This document shows, piece by piece, positions 6,981-17,159 of a DNA stretch of 28,052 bases. A program made the translations under genes and the position numbers. Below the pieces are notes generated by a model. It worked only from the letters and a program-made list of their open reading frames with translations. It did no database searches and had not been told where the DNA came from. Source of the stretch: a virus; the IMG/VR virus record IMGVR_UViG_3300027746_000080, positions 1 through 28,052 of that record. One strand, given 5' to 3'. Each line of letters begins with the position of its first letter. The stretch's first letter is position 1.

Positions 6981-7095
6981 TGTATCGTTCTGCAGAAAGC
7001 CTAAGGTAAAGAGACCAGGTGTTCATGCTAAGAGTAAGACCTCTAAGCTGAAGTCAAGTAAGAATTATAAGAAAATTTATACACAACAAGGATAA
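6961..7095 (+). CDS. Small, very basic conserved phage protein
   Basis: 44 aa, rich in Lys and Ser, with the core KRPGVHAKSKTSKLKSSKNY. I recall near-identical RPGVHAK...KSSKNYKK peptides in many Bacteroidota phages, including crAss-like ones, usually near terminase. It is too basic to be a membrane protein and may bind nucleic acid; function is not known. Its TAA overlaps the terminase small subunit ATG by one base, and its start lies inside the preceding gene. Confidence 0.7.
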   Translation: MAQKQSSVSFCRKPKVKRPGVHAKSKTSKLKSSKNYKKIYTQQG

Positions 7096-7523
7096 TGGCA
7101 GGTAGACCGAGAACATTAGAATCCCCTGAGCAAATGATGGAGCTTTGGGCTATATATAAAAAGAAAGTTAAAGACAATCCTAGACATTCTTACAGCTTAT
7201 CTAATAAGACAGGAGAGATAGTAGCTATACCTTTAGAAGTACCTTTGACATTAGATGGATTTGAGGTATGGGCATTTAAAGAGTATGGTGATATCCATAA
7301 TTATTTTGATAACTCAGGAGATAGATATTCAGAATATAAGGTTGTCTGTACGCATATAAGGAGAGAGATTCGTCAGGACCAAATTAATGGTGGCATGGTT
7401 GGTCAATACAATCCATCCATCACTCAGAGACTAAACAACCTAACCGAGAAATCAGACATCACTACCAATGGCAAGGATATCTCTGAGATTAAGGTGAACA
7501 TCATTACTAGTGCAAAGGATTGA
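7095..7523 (+). CDS. terS: Terminase small subunit
   Basis: 142 aa. Begins MAGRPRTLESPEQMMELWAI, a HTH-type DNA-recognition start typical of Bacteroidota phage small terminases, with LTLDGFEVWAFKEYG in the middle and GQYNPSITQRLNNLTEKSD near the end. Small terminases bind packaging-site DNA and regulate the large subunit. It lies immediately upstream of terL, separated only by a small ORF. The C-terminal part after residue 125 would be the contact region for TerL or procapsid. Confidence 0.82.
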   Translation: MAGRPRTLESPEQMMELWAIYKKKVKDNPRHSYSLSNKTGEIVAIPLEVPLTLDGFEVWAFKEYGDIHNYFDNSGDRYSEYKVVCTHIRREIRQDQINGGMVGQYNPSITQRLNNLTEKSDITTNGKDISEIKVNIITSAKD

Positions 7524-7524
7524 G

Positions 7525-7665
7525 ATGATGTGTCAAGCTGTGGAGGCTTACATCTATTCTAAGAAAGGAGTAGCTATAAAGATTAACAGGGTAGCTATTA
7601 TCAGTGATAGTAGGCAGATGGAGATGTTAGCCTATGCTTATGCTTATGCCAATGGAGATAGATAG
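7525..7665 (+). CDS. Small hypothetical ORF between terminase genes
   Basis: 46 aa, beginning MMCQAVEAYIYSKKG. It starts 1 nt after terS and overlaps the start of terL by 14 nt. A short tract near the C-terminus repeats Ala-Tyr (AYAYAYA). Spacing and overlap suggest translation, possibly mainly to couple terL to terS. No family recognised. Confidence 0.45.
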   Translation: MMCQAVEAYIYSKKGVAIKINRVAIISDSRQMEMLAYAYAYANGDR

Positions 7666-8803
7666 TACAGTTATATTCCAGAAGAACTATGCAGCTCTTA
7701 CTGATCCTGCACTAAGATTCATTATCAATGAGGGAGGGAGTAGAAGCTCTAAGACCTACAGCCTTTGTCAGATGCTAATAGTCTACTGCTATCAGAATAA
7801 GAACAAGGTAGTGTCAATCATTCGTAAGACATTCCCTGCACTGAGAGCTACAGTGATGAGGGACTTTTTAGAGATCATGAAGAGCATGGATATCTATGAG
7901 GTTAGCAATCACAACAAGTCAGAGCATATCTACTCATTCCCTAATGGCTCAATAGTGGAGTTCTTTAGTGTAGATGATGAGCAGAAGATAAGGGGTAGGA
8001 AGAGAGATGTGGCATGGTGCAATGAGGCTAATGAGTTATTCTATGATGACTTTACTCAGCTGAACATGAGAACAGAAGACAAGTTAATCTTTGATTACAA
8101 TCCATCTGAGTCATCCTCCTGGCTCTATGACCTACCAACTGAGGAGAGCATACTGATTAAGTCTACATACAGGGACAATCCATTCCTACCTGATAGCATT
8201 AAGAAGCAGATAGAGGACTTGAAGAGAACTGATGAGGCAATGTATCAGATATATGCTCTAGGGGAGAAAGCTATCTCTAAGAGTAACATCTATTCTAATT
8301 GGACATTCATAGCTCATAGACCAACTAAGTTTGTGAAGTATGTAATGGGCTTAGACTTTGGATACAATCACCCTACAGCTCTAGTAAGAGTCTATTACTG
8401 TGACAATGACATCTTTATTGAAAAGATAATCTATGAGAGCTACCTCACTACTACTCAGCTGATAGAGAAGATGGATGCATTGAATGTAGATAAGCACATA
8501 GAGATAATGGCAGACTACTCAAGACCTGAGATAATAGCCGAGATGAATACTGCAGGGTATGATGTGCATAATGCTAACAAGGTAGTGAAGAAAGGCATAG
8601 ATAACATTAAGACCTTTGGAGTATTTTGTCAGGAGGATAAGCAGATAATGAAAGAGTATGAGAACTATAAGTGGAAGAAGATAGGTGAACAAATCATGGA
8701 TGAACCGGTGAAGCTGTATGATGATGCTATGGATGCTATTCGATATGCTACCACCTACATCAGGCAGGAGTATTACACTGATGACTCCTATTATTCGTTC
8801 TAA
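7652..8803 (+). CDS. terL: Terminase large subunit (ATPase-nuclease)
   Basis: 383 aa from ATG 7652; an in-frame ATG at 7634 would add six residues. ATPase motifs: Walker A variant GGSRSSKT (28-35) and Walker B-like VAWCNEAN (120-127) with the catalytic Glu. RNase H-fold nuclease: GLDFGYNHPTAL (233-244, catalytic Asp), IMADYSRPE (285-293) and DDAMDAIRY (357-365). It powers DNA packaging and cuts the genome. Start 7652 gives the usual MEIDSTVIFQKNY opening of the family. The first phage-type late promoter follows its stop. Confidence 0.93.
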   Translation: MEIDSTVIFQKNYAALTDPALRFIINEGGSRSSKTYSLCQMLIVYCYQNKNKVVSIIRKTFPALRATVMRDFLEIMKSMDIYEVSNHNKSEHIYSFPNGSIVEFFSVDDEQKIRGRKRDVAWCNEANELFYDDFTQLNMRTEDKLIFDYNPSESSSWLYDLPTEESILIKSTYRDNPFLPDSIKKQIEDLKRTDEAMYQIYALGEKAISKSNIYSNWTFIAHRPTKFVKYVMGLDFGYNHPTALVRVYYCDNDIFIEKIIYESYLTTTQLIEKMDALNVDKHIEIMADYSRPEIIAEMNTAGYDVHNANKVVKKGIDNIKTFGVFCQEDKQIMKEYENYKWKKIGEQIMDEPVKLYDDAMDAIRYATTYIRQEYYTDDSYYSF

Positions 8804-8835
8804 ACAGAATTTACATTTAATATAATATAGTTATG
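8801..8835 (+). promoter_or_regulatory. Phage late promoter-like motif, copy 1
   Basis: TAAACA (8801-8806), 14 nt, then TATAATATAGTTATG (8821-8835), whose last three bases are the start codon of the fibre gene. The 15-mer is identical to copies at 17167 and 18840, and its first 14 bases recur at 21431. If TATAAT acts as a -10 box, the transcript would start at or next to the ATG. There is no Shine-Dalgarno. Confidence 0.75.
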
Positions 8836-10359
8836 AGTGATACATTAAAACAAATAGCCGATAATCTAGGAGTAAGCACCATCAATGGTAGCTACCTTAG
8901 TGGCATAGCAGATTACTATGGAGTAGACCTAGCCACCTCTACTGATCTAATGAGAGATATCTTAGTTGAGGTAGGAGGCAATCCTGCTACATCTACTGAC
9001 TATCTTCAGGACATAGTGCTAGAGTTAGGAGGGACAATCATCGATGGTAATTGGATGGAGGGATGGCAAGCCATTACATCAGGTCCGCCACCTGCTCCTG
9101 TTAATTCTACTCTACCTGTAATCAGTGGTACTACTACAGTAAACAGTCTACTTACTAGTACTAATGGCACATGGACTAACTCACCTACTAGCTACTCTTA
9201 CCAATGGAAGAGGGGAGCTACTAACATAGGAACAAATGCCAATACTTATACATTAGTTTTAGCAGATTCAACTGCTGAAATTACCTGTGTAGTTACAGCT
9301 ACAAATGCAATAGGTTCAACACCTGCTACTAGTAATACAATCACAGCAGACAATTATGCACCTATTAATACGGTAGCTCCTATCGTAACTTGTATAGAAT
9401 TTGATGTTGCAGTAGCTAATTATACTTTACAAACAACTGATGGATCATGGGATAATGGATATGGAGGCATAACTTATACCTACCAATGGTACAGACAACC
9501 TGACTTAGGTGGAACTAATGATATTATAATAGGTGCTACTAATCCTTTTTATAATCTATTAGATGCTGATGCTGACTATTTGGTAAGCTGTGAAGTTACA
9601 GCAACTGCTGATGCAGGCTCAGCAACTGTTCCTAGCAATTCTTTATATGTATATGATGAAGATTATTTTTATAATGTATACCAATGGACAGGATACACTA
9701 CTGAACCTCAAAGCCACCACCAAAATAGACTAATGCTAGGACTAAAGTCATCAGGTGCATGGGCTAAGTTAGATCGATTATATGTCTTTGCTACAAATGC
9801 GGTAGATGGAGCTGATGCATTAGTAGATTGGAAGTCAGGATTTCCTGCGGGAACTCTTATAAGTAGCCCTTATTTCTCTCCTAATCACGGATTTACTATA
9901 GGTGGTGGTAGTTACATTGAGACAAATTTCGATCCTACTATTTCTGGTATTAATTATACTTTAAATAATGCATCTAGGTATTTCTTTCCGTATGAGATAT
10001 CAAGTGGACCAATGGATGGTACTTCTACTCTTAAAAACTCTATGACAGCAGGTAATACAACTGATAACTATATTAATCAAGGTTCGACTCCTTTACTTAC
10101 AGCATTTGATTATACAACTACAGTAGAGCCTAAGTCTATACACAGAACAAGTGCTACTGCTGTTAAACTATATAATGGTACTACATCAAGCAATAGGACT
10201 GCATATTCTATTGATGTTACATCTGATGTTCAACTTATAGGTTCTGCAGATGGAGTTGTAGGTAGCCACATAGTATCAGGTTATGCTATGGGTGCTAGTA
10301 TGGTAGCTGAGAATACAGCTTTTATAGCCGCATGGAATACTTACATAACATCTATATAA
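8833..10359 (+). CDS. Tail fibre / receptor-binding candidate with Ig-like domains
   Basis: 508 aa. Residues 5-70 hold three roughly 20-residue repeats (for example STDLMRDILVEVGGNPA and STDYLQDIVLELGG). Two Ig-like beta domains follow (about 98-175 and 178-270), each with a Y-x-YQW core and a C-V-T-A strand. The remaining ~230 residues are Ser/Thr/Gly-rich and beta-predicted, as in adhesion domains. Such proteins bind host surface glycans or pili. It is the first gene after terL and starts directly on a late promoter-like motif. Role is inferred from architecture and position at the tail-tip end of the module. Confidence 0.6.
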   Translation: MSDTLKQIADNLGVSTINGSYLSGIADYYGVDLATSTDLMRDILVEVGGNPATSTDYLQDIVLELGGTIIDGNWMEGWQAITSGPPPAPVNSTLPVISGTTTVNSLLTSTNGTWTNSPTSYSYQWKRGATNIGTNANTYTLVLADSTAEITCVVTATNAIGSTPATSNTITADNYAPINTVAPIVTCIEFDVAVANYTLQTTDGSWDNGYGGITYTYQWYRQPDLGGTNDIIIGATNPFYNLLDADADYLVSCEVTATADAGSATVPSNSLYVYDEDYFYNVYQWTGYTTEPQSHHQNRLMLGLKSSGAWAKLDRLYVFATNAVDGADALVDWKSGFPAGTLISSPYFSPNHGFTIGGGSYIETNFDPTISGINYTLNNASRYFFPYEISSGPMDGTSTLKNSMTAGNTTDNYINQGSTPLLTAFDYTTTVEPKSIHRTSATAVKLYNGTTSSNRTAYSIDVTSDVQLIGSADGVVGSHIVSGYAMGASMVAENTAFIAAWNTYITSI

Positions 10360-10360
10360 A

Positions 10361-11830
10361 ATGCCTAGCACTACTATCATAGCACAACCAGGTCAGTTAA
10401 TGCCTGCTTACAATCCTATTAAGTATATCATTAACAATACTAATAAGAATGAGCCTGGCTTCAGATATATCTTCACAATATATCCTGCAGTAGGATCTCA
10501 CATCCCTGCCAATGTAGTGGCTCAATATAAAGTGCTACCGGTATATGGCACAGGGTATGGTGAGCAGGATATATCACTGCTTATGCAGTCGTTGGTGACA
10601 TATAATGATTCAGGGATTGGTGGTGGAGTAGCTTACAACAGCTCACAGTCATGGTATCAATATGATGTAGATTTAGGGTATGAGTATATTTATAATGTAG
10701 ACTATTTTCAAACCTTACAAAATAATGGGGGTAATGTAAGGATAGTATTAACAGGCACGCCTAATCTTTTTGTTGTAGGTGATCAGGTAATAATTGCTCA
10801 GACAGGTACAGGTCCTACAGGTAATCCTGCACTTGAGGGATTGCATACTGTTATATCTGCTACAGTTAGTACCTTTACTGTCAATGTACTTTGGTCTACT
10901 ATTGGTGAATCTACAGCTAACGGCAATGTAGCCTATGCCGATCAGAGAAAGACAGTAGTATTAAATGATGCCTTAATAACTAATAAGGAGGTATTTAATG
11001 GAGCTTATAATAATAATCTTAATACAATTGCTGAGTCTCAGCCATTTCCTAGTGCATTATACTTAGGTGATAGTCAAAATGATTTGCTAATGACTAGTAA
11101 TCTTCCATATGATAATTTGTCTCAATCTATACCTGTAGCTGTAGCTACATTCTATAATGCTCAATTCTATTATAATCTTAGAGTATATGCAGGACGTACT
11201 TATGGTGTATTTTATTATGATAGGAATGAAAATCTATTAGATAGCTATTCCTTTGCCCCTCCTTATGATGGCATTTGGGCTGTCTTTGTAGGACCTACTG
11301 GATTAGTTACTGAGGATTATGCTGTAGCTATAAATTCTAATGGATTCGATGCTAATATTCCTTACTATTTCACCTATGACAATAGATGCACTATTAATGA
11401 CCAACAGCTTATCTACTTAGATAGAATGGGATCATGGCAAGCTTTTTCATTTCAATTAAGAACCTATGAGAAAGGGCAGATTACTAGAGAGCAATATAAT
11501 CAGCATATAGATGGACAGGTAGCGGGTAGTCAATGGGTAGGAGTTAATCTACAAAAAGGTTCTAGAACTTATAACACTAATGTCACTAAGACCTTTGACC
11601 TCAATACTAATTGGATGGGTGAGTATGATGCTAAAAGATTCCAGGAGCTACTGACATCTCCTCAAGTATATTACTATTCACCTGATAATATCAACTATGC
11701 ATCTGATTTTTATTTTTGTGCCTGTGTAGTAGATGCTACTAGCTTTGAAGTATTTAGCCAAAAGAACAAGAAACTAATTAAGCAATCGGTGACTATTAGA
11801 TTAGCACAACAAGAAGCAATCAATGGTTAG
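10361..11830 (+). CDS. Baseplate/tail structural protein
   Basis: 489 aa, beta-rich. It opens with a proline-rich stretch (MPAYNPIKYIINNTNKNEPGF) that I recall from Bacteroidota siphophage tail proteins. A small insert around 120-190 has a GDQVII...TVISATVSTFTV barrel-like pattern. No enzymatic motif was seen. It starts 1 nt after the fibre gene and overlaps the next tail gene by 8 nt (ATGGTTAG). It could be a distal tail or fibre-attachment protein; the assignment is positional. Confidence 0.5.
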   Translation: MPSTTIIAQPGQLMPAYNPIKYIINNTNKNEPGFRYIFTIYPAVGSHIPANVVAQYKVLPVYGTGYGEQDISLLMQSLVTYNDSGIGGGVAYNSSQSWYQYDVDLGYEYIYNVDYFQTLQNNGGNVRIVLTGTPNLFVVGDQVIIAQTGTGPTGNPALEGLHTVISATVSTFTVNVLWSTIGESTANGNVAYADQRKTVVLNDALITNKEVFNGAYNNNLNTIAESQPFPSALYLGDSQNDLLMTSNLPYDNLSQSIPVAVATFYNAQFYYNLRVYAGRTYGVFYYDRNENLLDSYSFAPPYDGIWAVFVGPTGLVTEDYAVAINSNGFDANIPYYFTYDNRCTINDQQLIYLDRMGSWQAFSFQLRTYEKGQITREQYNQHIDGQVAGSQWVGVNLQKGSRTYNTNVTKTFDLNTNWMGEYDAKRFQELLTSPQVYYYSPDNINYASDFYFCACVVDATSFEVFSQKNKKLIKQSVTIRLAQQEAING

Positions 11831-14621
11831 AATACAACTTAGCACAGGATACCTAGATGTCAAAGAGGGTACATCATTCCCCCTGAACTTTAGTGTAGGG
11901 GATATTAGAGATATATCTAAAAGAACAGGCTCATTCTCCAAGACCATTACTCTAGTAGGCAACAGCAACAACAATACTCTGCTCAATCATTATTATGATG
12001 TAAACATTCAAGCAGGTACTTTCAATATCAATAAAATCACTAGCTGTGATGTCATTGAGAATGGTATCCCTGTTATGACTAATGCTACTCTTCAGCTCAC
12101 CAACATAAAGAAGTCACAAGTGACAGGAGCTTATGAGCAGATGGTGGAGTATGAGGTATTGATTAAGGAGGATAGAGGTACATTCTTTACTGACATCTCT
12201 AATAAGTATTTGAATGATTTAGATTTCTCAGACTTAGATCACTATGTAGATGCTACAGAAGTAATCAATAGCTTTGACAATACTGTAGCAGATAGCTATA
12301 AGTATGTGATGCCATTTAATATAGACGATCAATATCAGTTAAATTGGTTTAAGCCTGCTATCTACGCTAAGGTATACTTTGATAGAATCTTTGCTACAGC
12401 AGGATACTCATACACTTGGGATGGACTAGCAGATGCGAACTTTGATAAGCTACTGATACCTTACAATGGTGATCAGAATGTAGTGGATTGGCGTGACTAT
12501 GAAGTAGTGGCAGAGAACTCAGGAGTGACTTTGACAGGTACTAGTTCTAGTTGGACTCAATCTTTTTTTGTACAAAGTATAACTACAGGATGGACTGAGA
12601 TATCAGATCCTGCTAGTTTATTTAATCCTGGTAATGGTCAGTACACTACTCCTCAATGGGTAGGTGGAGGCTCAGGTAATTCTTATGTATTTGAGGCAAC
12701 TGTATCAGGTACTGTACAGATACAGAATGTAACAGCTAATGATTTATTTCCTGATTTTGTTTATAATGTTCTTTACATTCCATTTTTATTAGTAAGAGTA
12801 CAAGGTCAAAATAATACAAAAGTATACAGCTCACAAAGTTTAGATACTAATTACACACAAGCTAGCCCATTTCCTGCTAATAGCCTTAGTAGTACTTCTA
12901 GCTTTACTCAAGTATTTACATTCAATGGTACTACTAATGGTACAGGAGGGATAAACTATAATGATATACAGATAGTGGCTGCAGGAGTAACACCAGGATA
13001 TATAAACTCTTCAGGAAATAGAGTAATTTTATCAGAAACTAATTATATTTCATGGATTGTAGATTTTGATAATACTGCTAGTAATGCTCCTAGCATAATC
13101 CTAGACATCACCTCAATAGACCTCACTATCCGACCATCTGACAATATCCCATTGAACAGTGGTATCACTACTATGAACAGCTTTATCCCTGATAAGATTA
13201 AGCAATCGGATTTCATCAAGAGCATCTTTACAATGTACAATCTTTATGCTACTCCTGATACTAACAATCCTAACAATCTAATTTTAATTAGTAGGGATGA
13301 GTACTTTGATTCAGGTAAGGGAGTAGATTGGACTAACAAGCTGATGAAAGATAAGGAGCAGTCAATCATCTTTATCCCTGAGCTTAACAATAAGAAACTA
13401 AGACTAACATACAAGGCAGATACTGACTCACCTAATACAGTCTATACTGATGTGACTAGAGAAACCTATGGACAGGTAGAGGTAACCTTTGAGAATGAGT
13501 ATGTAAAAGGCATAGATATCAAAGAGCTTCTATTCTCACCTACTCCTGTACAGCCTACAGTATTTGGTGCATTCCTACCACTACTAAATGGTGCAGCACC
13601 TAAGACTAATATAAGAATCTTATTTGATAATGGGCAGGTGACTGCTAGTAATGTAGATATACTTTCAGGCTATGATGGTGTAACTCCTACAGGTGGACTC
13701 TATCCCTACCTCTCACACTTTGGAGGAGCTGATCCCTTTAATCCTAGCTTTGATATTAACTTTGCAGAATGTCAATACTACTATTATCAGGTAGCTCAGA
13801 ACACTAACAACAATCTATACAATAGATATTGGAGGAGGACAGTAGCACAGATAAATGGTGGTAAGTTATTGAGTGCCTACTTTAGTCTTAGAGAGACTGA
13901 CATCCAACACATGGCACTGAATGATAAGATAAGGATTGACAATTCATGGTGGAGTATTAACAAAGTTATAGACTATAATGCTAATGATTGGCAGCCTACT
14001 AAGGTGGAACTGATTAGCCTAGAGACTGAGATAGACCTACCTCCATTTTTTGCTTCACCTGTTATACCTGTAGGTCCAGGTAATGGTGTTCAGGTTGCAG
14101 GCATAATGCAACAGTATAGATCTAACACTAATGTCACTACTAATAACAATGATTCTATTATCTTAGGCTCAGGTAACGTGGTAGGAGATAAAGTAAAAGC
14201 CATGATAGTAGGAAATAACCTAACTGTAGAACAGGATGGCATGGCTACTACTAACATGACTATCACTAATACTTTGAATAATAGAGCAGTCAGTGACATC
14301 CTACCAACCTATAAGAAGTACATAGCTTTGATTACTCAGACTAGCACCTCAGCACCTACAGTGATAGAGCTAGAGAATACAATAGGACCTATAATATGGA
14401 CTCGTACAGCAGTAGGTGCTTATCAAGGATATCTTGCAGGTGCATTCACTGCTAATAAGACTTATGTAATGCTTAGCCAAGTAGTAAATGATGCTATAGT
14501 AATGGCAGATTCACAACTTAATGCTATTCAAATTAGAACTACCAACCTACACAGCCCTACTGCAGCTTATCATGATGGACACCTTAATTTAAACACCCTA
14601 GAAATCAGAGTATATGAATGA
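11823..14621 (+). CDS. Large tail-tip / baseplate protein
   Basis: 932 aa. The N-terminus has the pattern LDVKEGTSFPLNFSVGDIRD followed by KRTGSFSKTITLVGN, which I recall at the start of large tail proteins in Bacteroidota phages. The middle (about 150-600) is beta-rich. Residues from about 790 on look like a separate, repetitive Asn/Thr-rich fibre-like tail. It lies directly next to the tape measure gene, overlapping it by 8 nt (14614-14621), so it is the best candidate for the tail-associated (Tal-like) hub. No lysin motif was seen. Confidence 0.6.
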   Translation: MVRIQLSTGYLDVKEGTSFPLNFSVGDIRDISKRTGSFSKTITLVGNSNNNTLLNHYYDVNIQAGTFNINKITSCDVIENGIPVMTNATLQLTNIKKSQVTGAYEQMVEYEVLIKEDRGTFFTDISNKYLNDLDFSDLDHYVDATEVINSFDNTVADSYKYVMPFNIDDQYQLNWFKPAIYAKVYFDRIFATAGYSYTWDGLADANFDKLLIPYNGDQNVVDWRDYEVVAENSGVTLTGTSSSWTQSFFVQSITTGWTEISDPASLFNPGNGQYTTPQWVGGGSGNSYVFEATVSGTVQIQNVTANDLFPDFVYNVLYIPFLLVRVQGQNNTKVYSSQSLDTNYTQASPFPANSLSSTSSFTQVFTFNGTTNGTGGINYNDIQIVAAGVTPGYINSSGNRVILSETNYISWIVDFDNTASNAPSIILDITSIDLTIRPSDNIPLNSGITTMNSFIPDKIKQSDFIKSIFTMYNLYATPDTNNPNNLILISRDEYFDSGKGVDWTNKLMKDKEQSIIFIPELNNKKLRLTYKADTDSPNTVYTDVTRETYGQVEVTFENEYVKGIDIKELLFSPTPVQPTVFGAFLPLLNGAAPKTNIRILFDNGQVTASNVDILSGYDGVTPTGGLYPYLSHFGGADPFNPSFDINFAECQYYYYQVAQNTNNNLYNRYWRRTVAQINGGKLLSAYFSLRETDIQHMALNDKIRIDNSWWSINKVIDYNANDWQPTKVELISLETEIDLPPFFASPVIPVGPGNGVQVAGIMQQYRSNTNVTTNNNDSIILGSGNVVGDKVKAMIVGNNLTVEQDGMATTNMTITNTLNNRAVSDILPTYKKYIALITQTSTSAPTVIELENTIGPIIWTRTAVGAYQGYLAGAFTANKTYVMLSQVVNDAIVMADSQLNAIQIRTTNLHSPTAAYHDGHLNLNTLEIRVYE

Positions 14622-16722
14622 AGTAGTAATACCACTTAAGATACAAGGCATAGCTCAGATGAAAGCTGAGTTAAGAGAATTGAAAGGAGCTATAGCCAGT
14701 GCTACTGATCCTGCACAGATGGCTGCACTTGCACAAAAAGCAGGTGAGGTATCTGATAAGATTAAGGATGCTAATGAGGCAGTCGCTGTCTTTGCTACAG
14801 GCTCTAAGTTTGAACAGGTAAGCAATGGACTAGGAGGGATAAAAGACTCATTGATGTCATTGGACTTTGAGGAGGCAGCAGAGAAGTCTAAGACTTTTGC
14901 TACTGCATTAGGTGGTATCAATAAGACTGATATCACTAAGTCATTGAAAGGAATGATGGAGATGACTAAGACATTAGGTGGTGCGTTTATGAAGCTATCT
15001 ATTACGATATGGAGTAATCCTATATTTTTAATAGCAGCTGCAGTAATAGCCATCATAGCTGTAGTGGCTCTAGTACTTAAATCTTTTGGAGTATTAGATG
15101 ATGTAATGAATGCAATGATGATGCCTATCAATATGCTGATTGCAGGATTCAAAGCTCTTACTGATTGGTTAGGTCTTACAGCATTCGCTGCTGAAGATAA
15201 TGCTGCTAAAACTTTAGCTGCTAATGAGAAAGTAACAGAGTCATCTAAGGAAAGAACTGCATCAATGACTGCAGATTTGGGTAGAGAGATAGCTGAGGCT
15301 AAGGCAGCAGGTAAAGATACTACTAAGCTAGAAGAGGAAAAGAGTAACGTACAGATAAAAGGAGCTGATAAGAGAAGAGATTCAGCTTATAAGGCTCTAG
15401 CTGCTCAAAGAAAACTAGGTGAGGATGCTGACCAGGAGACTATCAAGAAATTAAAGAAGCAGATAAGAGAAGAGAATGAACTAATCAAGCAAGGATATTC
15501 TGATAAGAGAGTAGCTAAGCTAACTGATATTAAAGCTGATTCTGATGCTGAAGATAAAAAGCAATCTGAAGCAGCTGCTAAACAAAAGGCAGCTAATGAG
15601 AAATATGCAGCAGCAGATAAGTCATCAATGCAACAGATTGCTGAAGCTAGAAAGATAGTAACTGATTCTGCTAAGACTGCTCAACAGGTAGAGCTAGATG
15701 ATTTAAAGGCTGCCTATGCTGTTAAGATAGCTGAGGCTGTTAAATATAAGAATGATACTACTGCATTAGTAGAGGCTCAGAAATTACAAGAGACTGAGAT
15801 TAATAAGAAGTATACAGATGCAGCTAAAGCTATTCAAGATGAAAAGGATGCTAAGAAAAAAGAAGCTGATGCTAAAGCCATTATAGATGCTATAGCTGCA
15901 GAAGATTTTAAGTACAATGAGATACAAAGATTAGCAGCAGAAACTGAAACGGATGCACAGCAAAAGATTCTAAAGGATGCTGAGTATAAAAAGCTAATAG
16001 AGCAACAGGCATTTGAAGCAAAGACAGCAAAGCTAAAAGAAGATGATGAGCTGTATCTTTTGTATAAGAAAGAATTTCAAGGTAAACTAGATGCTATTGA
16101 TACTGAGGCATTAGATAAAACTAAAGCACTTGAAGCTGCTAAAAGAGCTGAGCAATTTGCTACTATTCAAAAAGGATTTGATGCTGCAAAACAAGGTCTA
16201 TCAGCTATTGAGGGTATAACTAGTTTAGTTCAAGCTAATAAATTAAAAGGAGTAGAGAAAGGTAGTAAGGAAGAGGAGAAGATAATGAGAAAGCAATTTA
16301 AGATTAATAAAGCTATGCAGTTAGCAGGTGCTGTCATTGATGCAGGTAAAGCTATTACAGCATCCCTAGCATCATCACCTATTGCTATAGGTCCTGTACC
16401 TAATCCTGCAGGTATAGCATCACTAGCATTCGCAGCCATTACCTCAGCAACTAATATAGCTAAGATAGCAGGTACTCAGTTTACATCTAGCTCAGCTCCA
16501 TCTGCTGATACTCCAGGTAATATTGGAGGAGGTGGAGAATCCACTACAGCAGTAGCACCTGCAGCAGGTCCTCAATTATTTGGGCAAGCTAACACAGGTA
16601 GTCAAGTGAATGCAGGAGGTGCAGCATCTAATAACATAACAGTAACAGCAGTAGTATCTGAGACTGAGATAACAGCATCACAGAATCACATTAATAACAT
16701 TCAAAAAAATTCAGTATTATGA
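14614..16722 (+). CDS. Tape measure protein
   Basis: 702 aa, Ala/Lys/Glu-rich and almost wholly helical. One strong hydrophobic segment lies at about 137-158 (FLIAAAVIAIIAVVALVLKS), as in tape measure proteins that insert in the host membrane. Long coiled coil runs over about 205-540. A Gly/Ala-rich C-terminal part contains small-residue stretches around 570-640. By the usual 0.15 nm per residue the tail would be about 105 nm. Overlaps the genes before and after it by 8 and 4 nt. The size, helix content and position make the call firm. Confidence 0.85.
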   Translation: MNEVVIPLKIQGIAQMKAELRELKGAIASATDPAQMAALAQKAGEVSDKIKDANEAVAVFATGSKFEQVSNGLGGIKDSLMSLDFEEAAEKSKTFATALGGINKTDITKSLKGMMEMTKTLGGAFMKLSITIWSNPIFLIAAAVIAIIAVVALVLKSFGVLDDVMNAMMMPINMLIAGFKALTDWLGLTAFAAEDNAAKTLAANEKVTESSKERTASMTADLGREIAEAKAAGKDTTKLEEEKSNVQIKGADKRRDSAYKALAAQRKLGEDADQETIKKLKKQIREENELIKQGYSDKRVAKLTDIKADSDAEDKKQSEAAAKQKAANEKYAAADKSSMQQIAEARKIVTDSAKTAQQVELDDLKAAYAVKIAEAVKYKNDTTALVEAQKLQETEINKKYTDAAKAIQDEKDAKKKEADAKAIIDAIAAEDFKYNEIQRLAAETETDAQQKILKDAEYKKLIEQQAFEAKTAKLKEDDELYLLYKKEFQGKLDAIDTEALDKTKALEAAKRAEQFATIQKGFDAAKQGLSAIEGITSLVQANKLKGVEKGSKEEEKIMRKQFKINKAMQLAGAVIDAGKAITASLASSPIAIGPVPNPAGIASLAFAAITSATNIAKIAGTQFTSSSAPSADTPGNIGGGGESTTAVAPAAGPQLFGQANTGSQVNAGGAASNNITVTAVVSETEITASQNHINNIQKNSVL

Positions 16723-17159
16723 TAAGCTATCAATCTATAGTAGATAAGATTACTACATTCTATGACAATCACATGCAGGTTAAAAAAGTAGGCTCAGACT
16801 TTAAAGAGCAAATGGGTAACTTTGCTACTATAGATGAGAAGTATCCACTAGTCTACATAGTACCTACAGGAGTTACTCCCTATGAGAATGTTACAACCTT
16901 TAATTTAGAGCTGTATTGCTTTGATATCATACAGATGGATAGAGCTAACATCACTACTATCTTAAGTGATACTCAGCAGATACTCCAGGATCTATACCTA
17001 GAGTTTACATTCTCAGATGACTATGACTTTGATATTGATGGACAGCCTACATTCATCCCATTGAATAATGATCTATTAGATTATGCTGCAGGGTGGCAGA
17101 TGAATATATCAGTAGTAATTAAGTCATGGACAAATTGTCAAATTCCTGAACAAAATTAG
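16719..17159 (+). CDS. Tail completion / terminator-like protein
   Basis: 146 aa. Contains PLVYIVPTGV, then DRANITTILSDTQQILQDLY and PLNNDLLDYAAGWQMNISV, a pattern I associate with small tail-completion proteins of Bacteroidota siphophages. These cap the tail tube or join it to the head. It overlaps the tape measure stop by ATGA. Assignment is by recalled pattern and by position between tape measure and the gp10-like gene. Confidence 0.6.
   Translation: MISYQSIVDKITTFYDNHMQVKKVGSDFKEQMGNFATIDEKYPLVYIVPTGVTPYENVTTFNLELYCFDIIQMDRANITTILSDTQQILQDLYLEFTFSDDYDFDIDGQPTFIPLNNDLLDYAAGWQMNISVVIKSWTNCQIPEQN

Noticed and set aside
14655-15152. 165-aa minus-strand ORF inside the tape measure gene
   Set aside because: It is an antisense shadow of an Ala/Lys-rich plus-strand gene, low-complexity Ile/Ala/Ser, with no promoter or coupling.
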